A stretch of DNA of 64,000 nucleotides from Zygnema cylindricum. Lineage: Eukaryota; Streptophyta; Zygnematophyceae; Zygnematales; Zygnemataceae. The notes under the pieces are model-generated. The model ran no database searches. It was not told where the DNA came from and saw nothing but the letters and a program-made list of their open reading frames with translations. Both the position numbers and the translations under genes were made by a program. This document shows positions 11,802 through 22,743 of the stretch, in pieces. The DNA is taken from NCBI GenBank assembly GCA_037447655.1, contig JBBHKE010002352.1:115569-179568 (forward strand), written 5' to 3'. Position 1 is the stretch's first letter; every line of letters starts with the position of its first letter.

Positions 11802-12797
11802 ATGGCAAATTCTGCATGGAAACGTGAAATGGAGAATGCTTTGAATGTGTTGAAGAAGCGAACTGTGAAATTGGTCAAAAGATTTAATAATCATGCTACC
11901 GCTGTGGATGAAACCATTTCCGAATTGAAAAGTGAATTGAAAGTTGTTAAAGAAAATGGAAATGTTTCAAATGAGAAATTAGATGAACTTATTAGCTTAA
12001 TTCAGACCAACAATAATATGAATGACCAAAAGGGTGAGAGTAGTAAAAGAAATGCCAGTTTTAGGGAGGATGATCATGATAGACCTAAGAAGATAAGAGA
12101 TCTGAAATTGTCTATTAGTGAGGCACCATCGTTTGATGGTAAGAAGATTGATGAGTTGGATGCTTGGATTTTTCATATGGAGTATTATTTGGAATCTAGA
12201 AATTGTGATCGTGATGATTACACTTCTTTTGCTGTTAGTTGTCTGAAAGGTGATGCTCAGATTTGGTATTATACCCAGAGAAGATCTAAATTGATTCCTG
12301 ATAATGCTGATTGGGAAACTTTTAAAACCGCGATCAAATCGCGTTTCTTGTCTGTCACTTTTAAATCCAGAATGGAAGAAAAGTGGCTGAATTGTAAGCA
12401 GAATGGATCTGTGAAGGATTATATTGTGGAATTTGACTCATCTAGTATTCATGTCATAGGTTTGACTGATGAAATGGCTAAATTGCATTTCTTGAACTAT
12501 TTGAATCCTATACTGAAATCTGAGCTAAAACATCAAAATTTTAATAATTTGAAGGAATTACAAGATAAGTCATTGGAATTAGAGGATCAGTTGGGGTATA
12601 ATCGGGAAACTCGATCACTCAGGGGTAATTTAAATGAAGTATCACAGTGGGATGAGGAGGAATTTGTTGAAGAGGGAATGAATGCTGGACTGGTGAATAG
12701 GCAAAATATCTTCAGGGGAAATCAAAGGGGTGGACATAGCGTTAATGCAGGAAATAGATTTAACATTAGGAGGTGGGAAACGGAAAGGACTAACTGA
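11802..12797 (+). CDS. gag: Gypsy Gag polyprotein
   Basis: This ORF encodes the structural Gag protein of the Gypsy element, which would form the virus-like particle in the cytoplasm. I chose the ATG at 11802; an earlier in-frame GTG at 11796 is less likely. The protein has a coiled-coil-prone N-terminus (about residues 1-85), then a retrotransposon Gag core recognisable by APSFDGKKIDELDAWIFHME and later LKGDAQIWYY and WETFKTAIKSRF (about residues 110-190). The C-terminus is basic. The CCHC zinc knuckle normally found at the end of a plant Gypsy Gag is not present before the stop at 12795-12797, nor in the overlapping pol frame. The stop overlaps the open pol frame (+1 relative), so pol could only be reached by frameshifting, or the gene is damaged here. 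Confidence 0.88.
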   Translation: MANSAWKREMENALNVLKKRTVKLVKRFNNHATAVDETISELKSELKVVKENGNVSNEKLDELISLIQTNNNMNDQKGESSKRNASFREDDHDRPKKIRDLKLSISEAPSFDGKKIDELDAWIFHMEYYLESRNCDRDDYTSFAVSCLKGDAQIWYYTQRRSKLIPDNADWETFKTAIKSRFLSVTFKSRMEEKWLNCKQNGSVKDYIVEFDSSSIHVIGLTDEMAKLHFLNYLNPILKSELKHQNFNNLKELQDKSLELEDQLGYNRETRSLRGNLNEVSQWDEEEFVEEGMNAGLVNRQNIFRGNQRGGHSVNAGNRFNIRRWETERTN

Positions 12798-15700
12798 AAG
12801 TCCTCAGTTTAGTCAACTGGATCCAGAAGTTAAAGAGTTAACTTTGGAGGGCAAATTAATGAATGGAAAAGTTAGGATAGCTGAATTTATTATGATTCTC
12901 ACTACACTGCATAGTTTAAAGAATCCTTCTGGTGAAATTCTCAACAACAGACCTATGTTAGGACAGCTAAGTAATGACGACACCAGACACAGTTTGATTA
13001 GATTCGAGTCATTAGTGGAAGGAAAGCCGTTGAAAGTAATGGTTGATTCAGGTGCCACACATAATTTTATTTCACATAAGTTTGTAGAGGAAAATAAAAT
13101 TCCTACTGTCATAAGGGAAAAGCCTTTACATGTTCAAGTGGCAAATGGTAATAAGTCCACATTAGACTTACAAACTGACACGATAGAAGTTGATATCCAG
13201 GGTCATAAAATGAAAGTTGTGTGTGAAATAATGAATTTGGGAAGTGAAGAACTAATTCTGGGAAAGCCTTGGTTAACAGAACATAATCCTCAAATTAATT
13301 GGGAAATTAATACCTTAAAAGTGAAGTCTGAAAACGGTTGGAAGGTTTTGCAAGCATTATCTCCTAAGAAATTGCATAGGAATCATATAAATAACATAAC
13401 CAGATTGGGAGTAGAAGGTTTGATTTCCGCTAAACAATTTAAAAAGCATTTAAAAGATAAAACAAATCATGCTTTCTTGTTATTAGTAACTGAGGCAGTT
13501 ACTGCTGAAGGGGGGGGAGAAAACACTAACATTCATGTTATTCCTGAATCAGACACCACTAAAAATCTTGAAAAACAAAAATATGATTTTGTAACTGACA
13601 TTAATACACCTGATGCTACTATTAAGGATTTGATTTTTGAATTCCGGGATGTTTTTCCAAGTGATTTACCCTGAGGAAGGCCACCTTCCCGAGATGTAGA
13701 ACATGTTATTAACTTGGAACCTGGATGTAACCCTCCTGTCACAGGAATTTATAAGCACAGTTTCTTTGAGCAAGAGGAGTTAAAGAAACAGATCAAAGAA
13801 CTCCTAGAGAAAGGACATATTCAACCCAGCAAATCACCGTACGGAGCACCAGTTCTTTTCGTCAAAAAGAAGGACGGAACGTTGAGAATGTGCGTCGATT
13901 ATCGTAGTCTGAACAAGATTACGGTGAAGGATAAGTATCCGTTACCTTTAATTTCTGATTTGATAGATCGTTTAAAAGGTGCTAAAGTATTTTCGTTGAT
14001 TGACCTGCGTAGTGGCTTTAAACAGGTGCCAATTAGAATTGAGGATGTTGATAAAACTGCTTTCAGAACTAGAGTGGGTCATTTTGAATGGATCGTGATG
14101 CCATTCGGCTTAACGAATGCACCGCCTACTTACCAAAGATTAATGAACCAAACCTTTTCAGATTACATAGATGAGTTTGTCCAAGTGTTTATAGACGATA
14201 TTTTAGTCTATAGTGAATCTAAAGAACAACATGTAATTCATTTAAAAAGAGTGTTGGAAAGGTTAAGAGAAAGAAAATTATATGGAAAATTGTCAAAATC
14301 TAGTTTTCTTAAAAGTGAACAATTATTTTTGGGACATATAGTTAGTGGGGAAGGTGTTAAAACAGACCCATCCAAAATTTTAGCAATCCAAAACTGGAAA
14401 CAACCTACTAATGTCACAGAAGTTAGATCGTTTTTGGGATTGGCCACTTACTACAGGAAATTTATAAAGAACTTCAGTATGATCGCTGCACCGTTGACGG
14501 ATTTACTTCGGGAAAAAGAGACGTTTGTGTGGGGAGCTGATCAAGAGAGAGCATTCGAGGAACTAAAAGGGAAGTTGACCTCTGCCCCTACACTGGTGTA
14601 TCCTGACCCTGCTGGAGAATTTGAAGTTCTGATCACTACAGATGCATCTGACAAAGGTCTAGGTGCAGTCATAAGTCAAAAAGTCGGCAAACACTTTCAT
14701 CCAATTGCTTTTGAGTCCAGAAAATTCAATGATGCTGAAAAGAACTATACAGCACAAGAAAAAGAATTACTTGCAATTGTACATGCATTGGTGAAATGGC
14801 GATGTTATTTGCATAATAAAGAATTTACAGTTCACTGTGATAATAAAGCACTTTCTTATTTGCAAAGATTAAGTGATGCACAGATTATGACTGGCAGACA
14901 GGTTAGGTGGATGCAAAAATTAGCATATTTCAAATTTAATGTCAAACATATTCCTGGGAAGACAAATGTAGTTGCAGATCCTTTAAGTAGATGTTTTGAA
15001 ATAAGTGTTATGGTTCAAGATGAATTGTTTTTAGATACAGTTAGATATGGTTATGATAAAGATCCTTATTTTGTTGTGATTTGCAAGAATATTTCGGGAG
15101 GGAATTCTGACCCACTGAATGAGAGGCATGTCAAAAACTTTAGAATAGAAGATGGTTTACTGTATTTGCGAACAGGGGATAGGTTATGCATTCCTGAAAT
15201 GGGAGACTTGAAAAAACAACTTTTACAGGAAGCCCATGAGCATTTAGGACATCTTGGTCGAGATAAAACTCTTAGTCGGTTGCAGAGTAGATTGTTTTGG
15301 CCAGGGATGGCAAAGGAGGTGTCGAGACACGTGGAAAGTTGTGTCCCTTGCCAACAGAGTAAACCTAGTAACCAGAAACCTAGAGGTCTCTTAAAACCTT
15401 TAGATATCCCCGAAAAACCATGGGAATCTGTCAGTATGGATTTTATTGTCAGGTTACCAGCTACATCTAGAAGAAATGACAGTATCATGGTCGTAGTCGA
15501 TAGGTTCAGTAAAATGGCAATCTTTATCCCTTGTAAAACTACTCATTCAGTTGTAGATATTGCAAAGTTATATTTTGACAACGTGGTCAGACATCATGGA
15601 GTTCCCCTGTCTATAGTCAGTGATAGAGATTCTAAATTTACATCTGCATTTTGGAAAGAATTGCAGCAAAACTTAGGCACTGAATTGAAGATGAGTACTG

Positions 15701-16494
15701 CTTATCATCCTCAAACAGATGGACAGACAGAAAGGATGAATCGTACACTAGAGGAAATGCTCAGGACTGTTTCCAGTGGAGTTCAGAACACATGGGAATC
15801 TAAACTGCCATTAATGGAATTTGCATACAATTCATGTAAACATGCTAGTACAGGATTCTCGCCATTTAAGGTTGCATACGGATACCAACCTAGAGAAGCA
15901 TTGGACTTAATAACAGGGGTCACTCAAGAGAATAGGGGTTCTGGAACAGAGTTTTGGGAATACGTTCAAACAATTTGGAAAACTGTCCGGGATTCATTAG
16001 TGGAGGCACAAAGGAGGCAAGAATTAAATGCTAACCGTAAACGGGGTGATTGGGTGTTACGCACAGGTGACAAGGTTTGGCTTTCTACAACTCATTACAG
16101 GTGCAAGATTGAGGGACAATCGGATCCTACGGGGAAATTTGCCCCTAAGTACATTGGACCATTTACTGTAATCGAGATGATATCGTCAGTTGCTGCCAAA
16201 TTGGATTTTCCGCCTTCAACAAAAATTCATCCAGTGATACACATCAGCCAACTGAAACCAGCGAATCTTCGACCAACAGAAAGAGAACTGGAATTGGATC
16301 CCTCAATAATTATAGAACCTGAAGTCCACAGATGGGTAATAGATTGGGTTGGTCAACGGTTCAAGGTTGGTGATACTATATTCTGGCAAGTGCATTATCT
16401 AGGAAGGCCTGAAGATGAGTTGACTTTAGAGGATAAAAATTCTGAGTTTTTACAAAGGTATTGGAGGGATAATAATATAGAAGTCCCGTCTTGA
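12745..16494 (+). CDS. pol: Gypsy Pol polyprotein (PR-RT-RNaseH-INT) with one in-frame TGA
   Basis: The pol frame is open from about 12730 (first ATG 12745) to 16494 except for a single TGA at 13672-13674. Domains in order: aspartic protease ([11 protein letters not shown], about 13045), reverse transcriptase ([20 protein letters not shown]; catalytic FIDDILVYS near 14190), RNase H ([14 protein letters not shown] near 14635), integrase zinc finger of the HHCC type (HEHLGHLG...CVPCQ) and the DDE core ([20 protein letters not shown]). A C-terminal chromodomain-like segment ends near [16 protein letters not shown]. The TGA falls between DLP and GRPPSRD, at the PR-RT junction, in the same frame on both sides. 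Everything else looks intact. It is either a point mutation or a readthrough site. Confidence 0.92.
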
Positions 16495-16529
16495 GAATTA
16501 AATGTGTTTAACTGAGGTCAGTTAAAAAT

Positions 16530-16542
16530 AAGGAGGGGATGA
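16530..16542 (+). promoter_or_regulatory. Polypurine tract before the 3' LTR
   Basis: An AAGGAGGGGATGA-type purine run lies directly against the TG of the 3' LTR at 16543. This is the expected plus-strand primer site of an LTR retrotransposon. Confidence 0.85.
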
Positions 16543-17509
16543 TGTAACAGCAATAGCGGATCGAACTTGTTTATAAAGGGGTATTTAGGTGTTATGATTA
16601 TAGAGTACTAAATTTGGTAGACGCCCGCAAAAGAATCACGCTATTTGGAGTTATATTTTAAAAGTTATAGCGATGGGTGTATTTAGGTGACAGCGTGGGG
16701 TCTAAATAACAAGTGGGTATCATTGAAACGGGTTAAGGGTCAAATTAGTACCGAAATTACGCGCGTACGTTTCATAAAGTTCTAATGAAACGTTTAGTAT
16801 GCACGGTACTTCGTTTCGTACAAATTTTGGTACGAAACGTCACTTTCACTTAAGGGAATTTCGTAGGAAGTTTCGCGTGCGAAATTTGTTATGCACGATC
16901 GTGCGAAGTCGCGTTTCGTTTGGCGCGCAATTTTGCACGTAAATGTTACGTAGTGAAACGTAACGTTTGATTGGTTAGTAAAGCGCTAAGTAGTTAGTAA
17001 GAGATTTCGCACGTTTTTGCATTGGTCAGTCTGAGTCTTTGCTGATCAATGATTGGCCCAGGTAAAAGCCTGTTAAAACGGAGCGTTGACTCTGGCCTGG
17101 CGAGTCCAGGGCGATGATGGATAAATAGTGAAGTGTAAGAGGAGAGTAGACATCTTTTCCTTTGGAAAAGTTTGTGGAAATTCCAGCTGATCTTGGTCCT
17201 GAGCGATTAATACCAAATTGGAGAAAAGGCATTTTTGCATTGAAATCTCTTACTAATTAAATAGTGTTTTAGTAGTTAAGAGATAGAATTATTAAGAGTG
17301 GAGAGTAGAGGAAACACTTTAAATTGAAGGGTTGAGCCACGAGGGCAAGAGACCAAGCTAATGTTATGTGGACAGAAGCTTCTTCTAATTTAAAGTTATC
17401 CTTATGTGAGTGTTTTCCAATGTGGATGTGTATTTTCCAATGTGTGGAATGTGTGGTTGGAATTGTTTGTAGTAATGGGATTTTCTGAGAGGTAGGAGAT
17501 CCTGTTACA
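16543..17509 (+). repeat. Gypsy 3' LTR
   Basis: It has the same 967-bp length, ends and sequence as the 5' LTR wherever I compared them. It is followed at once by the second copy of the target duplication cgtat (17510-17514). Confidence 0.95.
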
Positions 17510-17985
17510 CGTATCGTCTGCAAACAAGTTTTTACATACGTGTTCTGATTTGAGTGGTTCCTTTTAAGTTGATGATCAACTCTTTAAAATTATCAAAGAT
17601 TTGAAAACCGACCATTTTCATATGGAAATCCGTACTTGCGTATTATGTATGTGTACTTCGCAAGTGTACCTAGTCAATGTACCCTCAGAGATCTCCTTCA
17701 CTCTGCTGACTTTCAGGAAAAATCCGTATTTCATTTCGGCAAAGAATTTACGGTCACCTTGTCCGAAGGCACGTGACTTTGGAGACCTGTGAATTTTTTC
17801 ATATTTTTTTTTTTTTAATGCCTCGATATATTGACGATATGATATATTGGCAATATATAGGCAATATATCGCGATATTTTGATTTTCGATATATCGACGC
17901 GATATATTGAATATCGGGTACCTGAAATTCGATATATATATTGAATATCTACAAAAGGCCCTTGATACCCAACACTATATTCATG

Positions 17986-18524
17986 TAACAAATGGTACAT
18001 CCTTGGACATTTGTACAAACTTTAATTTTGTAACGGTTTTCGTGGCCGTTGATACCACAACAGCCGTAAGAACGTTCAGATTGTACATTAGAGTGACGCT
18101 ACTAGATATTTTAATTGGTGTCCGCCCGTACACATACGCAGCTGCGATTTTGTCCTTTTGGAAATGATAATTATTCCCGGGCGGCTCAACAGGTCCTACG
18201 TGGTACCAATCGCAATCTAACACCTCATTCACTGGCACGACCTGATGGAAGGGTGTTACAAATATTACAGCCAGTAAACGTGTTCGTACGATTACTAGGA
18301 ACGCCTGATAGAAGGTTACCCTTATACGTGTTTTACTGTTTTACAAAGGCCTAATATGCTTGTACAGTAGTGTACTGAATCTTGCAACTTTTTGCCCCCT
18401 CGAGGTGCTGAAGACGTTCGTGACTGTCGTTTAGGGTTTATTTTTTCTCTTTTTGTGTTTTTTTTATTAAAATTAAAACCCAAAACACAAAACCGTATTT
18501 CTCGTACCCGATCCCAAGAGGTGC
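17986..18524. other. No gene seen
   Basis: Only short overlapping ORFs on both strands and no recognisable motif. The sequence near 18430-18500 contains a small inverted pair of CTTTTTGTGTTTT and AAAACACAAAA, just before the large palindrome. Confidence 0.4.
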
Positions 18525-18666
18525 CGAATGTCGGCGCGAGGTGCCGAAAGTCCCACACTTGTATGGGGGCTTGTTCGATACCCATACTATATAGTATGGG
18601 TATCAAACAAGCCCCCATACAAGTGTGGGACCTTCGGCACCTCGCGGCACCTCGCGCCGACATTCG
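18525..18666. repeat. Near-perfect 142-bp palindrome
   Basis: The left arm is 18525-18590 and the right arm 18591-18666, with no spacer (centre ACTATATAGT). The arms match almost base for base. The length difference comes from a 10-bp direct repeat of GCACCTCGCG in the right arm. Parts of the right arm (the GGGTATCAAACAAGCCCC-type block) recur at about 18915-18965, on the far side of the Gypsy-leader fragment. It is probably the body of a fold-back transposon. Confidence 0.9.
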
Positions 18667-18671
18667 ACAAC

Positions 18672-18917
18672 GGAATTTTTCTAATGGATGAGAAAAAAAG
18701 TGGAGTACTTTACTTCTTCAAGAGCAAAGGAGTCCAAAAATAACTTAAAAATTTTTAAACCCTGAATTTTTACCTTAGAGAGCTTTTCACTTTTGTTGTT
18801 GCAAAATTTATGGTTGAATCTTACCTTTGAGAGATTTTAATTTTGCTGTTGCAAATTTGTGGGGAATTCTTACTTATCTGCACCAATGTTTGGGAAATTG
18901 AATAATTGAATTTATGG
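18672..18917 (+). repeat. Stray fragment of Gypsy leader
   Basis: This stretch is diverged but co-linear with about 11388-11635 of the Gypsy leader (shared landmarks: AGTGGAGTACTTTACTTC, TCAAGAGCAAAGGAGTCCA, then CTTACCTTTGAGAG). It carries no LTR. It is bordered on both sides by pieces of the palindrome arm, which suggests capture or insertion inside a fold-back element. Confidence 0.7.
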
Positions 18918-18965
18918 GTATCAAACAAGCCCCCCATACAAGTGTGGGACATTCAACACCTCGCG

Positions 18966-19663
18966 GCAGAGGTCGCAAACGGTCAACCAAAACCGTGACC
19001 GACCGTTAACTAACCGCCCGCGCCCGATCCGGAACGGATTCGGTTACCAAATTTTGGGGGTCGGGCGGTTACGGTCGGTTGACTCACCAGGGGAAAAAAA
19101 CGGTCGGTTACGGTCAGTCAAACAAAAAACCAAAAAAAATGAAAATTTTGTATTTTTTTTTCCAACATTATTGTTCTTTGTACTTTTGGTGTCGTGGAAG
19201 TACGTGGCATCATAATTAGCGTCGCAAATTCAGACACGGTACTAACACTATTCATTTCGTGAATCTTACAAAAAGATAAGGGTCGCAAATCGTAATCTAT
19301 TGTAAAGTGTTAATTATGCACTTTATGCGGTGTTTCCAAAAATATGTCAAATTATTATATCAATATAACGCGACAGATCGTAATTATTGGCTTACTCATA
19401 CATCGTACATTGTTGCAAAGTGCTAATTAAGTGATTTATACCGCGTTTCCACAAATATATCATATTATTATGTCAATATCACGCGACATGTAGTCATTAT
19501 TAGTTAATAAATCAGCGGAAATCAAATTATTACGTCAATTTCCCAAGACAAATCCTAATTATTAGCTTACTCACATGTTTCAAACAATAAATCGATAAAT
19601 GGGAATGTTATTTAAGTTAGAAAAACTTGACCACAATTCAAACAAAACCTAGTCATACACCAA
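18966..19663. other. Probable hAT 5' terminal region (non-coding)
   Basis: The sequence CAGAGGTCGCAAACGGTCAA at 18966 resembles the left terminus of many plant hAT elements. It is followed by clustered CGGTCGG / CCGACCG motifs to about 19115, typical subterminal transposase-binding repeats. I could not find a matching right terminus downstream of the transposase, so the element boundary is unproved. Confidence 0.45.
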
Positions 19664-21900
19664 AATGGAGAAAAGCATTCTCACTTCTCTTAAAACTACA
19701 ATCCAAAACGAACTTCAAAAATCAAAAAATGGTGAAACTGCTTAGTATTACATAGTGAAAGAAAGCAAGGCCACTTCAAGTTGTTGGAAAAAATTGAACA
19801 CGTCTATGAAACTAAAACATCAAACAAATACATAGTAAAGGGGGGATGGTTAGTGGCTTGTAAGACATGTTTCGTAGTTTATCAATACAAGTCAACAAAT
19901 GGTACTTCAACAATTAACACTCACACATGTTTAGCGTTGGGCGACATGGATAGTTCTAGAGGAATTCTTCGTAATTTTCTTTAAAAAACGGAGGCGAAAA
20001 CGAGTGACCGAAAAAAAATTGTGAAAATGGTGGCGTTGATGTGTTGCGAGGACCTTCGACCATTTTCGATGGTCGACGATGCAAGTATGATTTATTTTGA
20101 ATTCCATTTAGGATGGCGTTAATGTACATGTCATTATAACTTGTTTTGTTAATAAATTTATATTTTTGAGCTTCATCACTATTTTCTTATCTATAATTTA
20201 TATTCGTACGCTTATTTTTATTTTTTTATTATTATTTGGTTCGTCATGATGTTATTTTGATATAAACCTTATTTATTGATCATGGTTAATAATTGTATGC
20301 TATTTTATTTTATTTTTTGTTCCCAGATTTTCAAGCATTTTGTCAAGCATGATTTGATGTTGGTGTTTTGTCCAACAAAAGTGTTGACATCGACCAACTA
20401 CTCCCGTCCGCCAATGGCGTAAAAAACTACATTATATCTTCTGCCAAAGATATTCGTAGTTTGATCATCCCAAAACTTAAAGAAAATATTGATAACAATA
20501 TTTTCGTCGCATTTACGACCGATCTCTGGACCGAGACAAAAAAAAAACCTCATTCATGTCAGTAACCGCTCATTTTATAGACAAAGAATTTAAACTTCAT
20601 GCTCGGACGCTTCAAGTCGATCATTTTCCGGAGGAAAAACATACCGCGGAAAATGTTTTAACGGCTTTCAAAAATTGTTTGACCAATTTTGAATTGTCCA
20701 ATTTTGTTGTTTTGGCAAATCGTTGCGTTGTTGTGACCGACAGTTGCTCTAACATGTGTGCGATTGAAGGTCTACCGAGTATGTTTAATTGGATACCTTG
20801 CGTGGACCATAAAATTGCTACAATTGTGACAACGATTTCGAACAAGAGCAGAACTTTCAAAAAATACAAATACGATGTTTAAGTTCCTGAATTCTTTGAT
20901 CTAATAGATGCGTGTAAATCATTGGTCACGTTTTTCAAACAGAGTAATTTACAAAATCTTTTGAAAAACACTTTAAAAAAAGAAAACACAACGCGGTGGA
21001 ATTCTTTGCTCCGAATGCTTAAGAGTATTTACAATGCATTCAATGAGATAGGCCCAATCGCTCAAGCAAAAAAATAAATTGATACTTTTTGCTTGTATTG
21101 ATAAGACTCACCTAACCGAACTTATTCGATTTTTTTAAAGGTTTCAAGAAGCGACCCTAAAGTTGGAAAAGTTCAAAGAACCAACTTTACATTTGGTTTT
21201 GTTTAAACTAACGTCTCTGCATAACCAATGTAAGATAAGAAAAACATCTTACAATGACGGTGAAAAAGAATGTCTGGCCGATTCCCCAAACTTGCAAAAA
21301 TTGAAAGAACTTTTTATGAAATTTGCGTTACCGAAGTGGGGCCTTCATGAGTATCATATTATCGCGGCTCTCTTAGATCCCCGACAAAACAAAATCTTTA
21401 AATAATTGGGGTATCGAAAACCAAAATCGAAAGCGCTAGGGTCAAACTTCGAGAACTTGCTAACGACCTAGGTGATGACGTTGATTTCGGTAGTCCTCAA
21501 CGTATCACAAAAAAAACGAAAAGTATCGCAAAATATGGACGGTTTCCACAATTATTTTGGTGAAAGCGATGACGAAAATGAGGTTTTTATTACCATCGAC
21601 AAAAAAACGCTGGTTAGTGACGAATTGAAACGTTATTTTGATTTAAAATTAACCAACGACGAAAGATTGAACTTTAACATACTTCAATGGTGGAAAAAAA
21701 AATCATATGTACGTGCAAAAGATGGAGGATTTCCTATTCTAGCCGGTATTGCTAGATCTATTCTAGCTATTCCGACTTCTAGTTCCATGTCGGAATGCAA
21801 TTTTCGGATGTCGGGAACACGATAACAAAGAAGAGGAGCACACTAGCGGCTTCAATTGTTAGTGATTTTTTATGTGTTAGATCCAACCGAGATCTTTTAA
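19664..21900 (+). pseudogene. hAT-family transposase (broken)
   Basis: Three parts of an Ac/hAT transposase are present in order but in different frames with stops between them. First is a BED-type zinc finger (VACKTCFVVYQYKS...INTHTC, about 19770-19945). Next is the RNase H-like catalytic core with TTDLWTE, VDHFPEEKHTAENV, VVTDSCSNM and CVDHKIAT (about 20500-20860). Last is the C-terminal dimerisation domain with LQWWKKK, FPILAGIARSILAIP and SSSMSECNFRMSG (about 21640-21825). At least three frame breaks or premature stops are present, including one at about 20555-20570 and one after 20880. The protein would have cut and pasted the element in the nucleus; this copy cannot. Confidence 0.88.
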
Positions 21901-22344
21901 ATGCATAGTTTTTTGTTTTGTTTTGTTTTGTTTTCTAATTATTGTTATTTTTTTAGCATTAATTATATATATTTTTTTTTCATTTTCACAATCTTTCTAG
22001 TGTTTATCTTTTTTTTTTCTTAAACCGGAATGTTTATTTTTACCAAATTACAAAAGCGAAGTATTTATACCACATTTAGATTTATATATTTTGTGTAATT
22101 TTTAGGTTTGAGGTTGAAAATTTATATAATAGAGTCGAAAATAGGACAAGGTTGTGATTTGATTTTTCATATATTTGATACTACAAAATATGTTTTGATT
22201 TTTTTGCTCATCACAATGTGTTTCTTGCTAATTGAATTTCTATGTGAAAAACTAAGACATTTTTTGTAAACATTCATAATTAAAACTTTATCTTTTTTGC
22301 ATAATTCATAACATAGAATTGTAGTCGAAAGAAAAACTGTCCGA

Positions 22345-22346
<2 letters not shown>

Positions 22347-22430
<84 letters not shown>
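22347..22430. repeat. (AT)n microsatellite, about 84 bp
   Basis: About 42 uninterrupted AT dinucleotides. Confidence 0.97.
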
Positions 22431-22433
<3 letters not shown>

Positions 22434-22610
22434 TTTTTTATTTATTTTGAAGAAAAATGGCGTACAAGATATCCGTATGGGTGAAATCTGCTCGTTAGAC
22501 ATCAAATTTGCGACTGACGGCGAATGCAAATGGACTGTCAAACTCGTCTTCAAGCGCTACACCGTGAATCGCTATAAGCTATTTAGTGTAAAAAAATAAT
22601 GTGTAGTTAA

Positions 22611-22671
22611 CTCTAATTTATGCATACCTCTAATTTATGCATACCTCTAGTTTATGCATAACTCTAATTTG
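22611..22671. repeat. Short tandem repeat, about 17-bp unit
   Basis: Nearly four copies of a CTCTAATTTATGCATAC-like unit lie in a row. Confidence 0.85.
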
Positions 22672-22743
22672 GGAACATTTTTCCCATAGTGTAGCCGGTA
22701 TAGTTTGTGTTCACAAAGTCGACGTTTGAATATGTGAAATTAG

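Larger units (their letters stand above)
10055..17509 (+). mobile_element. Ty3/Gypsy (chromovirus-like) LTR retrotransposon, structurally complete
   Basis: Two 967-bp LTRs (10055-11021, 16543-17509) bracket gag and pol, and the insertion is flanked by a perfect 5-bp target duplication cgtat (10050-10054, 17510-17514). A primer-binding site follows the 5' LTR and a purine-rich tract precedes the 3' LTR. The domain order protease, reverse transcriptase, RNase H, integrase and a C-terminal chromodomain-like stretch identifies Ty3/Gypsy, probably the chromovirus branch. The LTRs looked identical wherever I compared them, including an identical 68-codon minus-strand ORF in each, so the insertion is recent. 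It sits inside the hAT-like element 9671-17977. Confidence 0.95.
9671..17977. mobile_element. hAT-like non-autonomous element, split by the Gypsy insertion
   Basis: The left end begins TAGTGTTGGGTATC at 9671 and the right end is its inverse, ending at 17977. The 8 bp outside each end are cattcatg (9663-9670) and tattcatg (17978-17985), a 7/8 match and the size expected for hAT target duplications. Subterminal regions are packed with CGATATATCG palindromes. Without the Gypsy (7,460 bp including one target copy) the element is about 850 bp with no transposase. A related copy with a perfect 8-bp duplication lies at 41825-43286. Confidence 0.8.
21901..22743. other. AT-rich non-coding stretch
   Basis: No gene seen. 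It holds the long AT microsatellite (22347-22430) and a short tandem repeat at 22611-22671. Confidence 0.5.

Noticed and set aside
18528-18743. ORFs over the 142-bp palindrome on both strands
   Set aside because: They mirror each other because the DNA is palindromic; the codons carry no recognisable protein.
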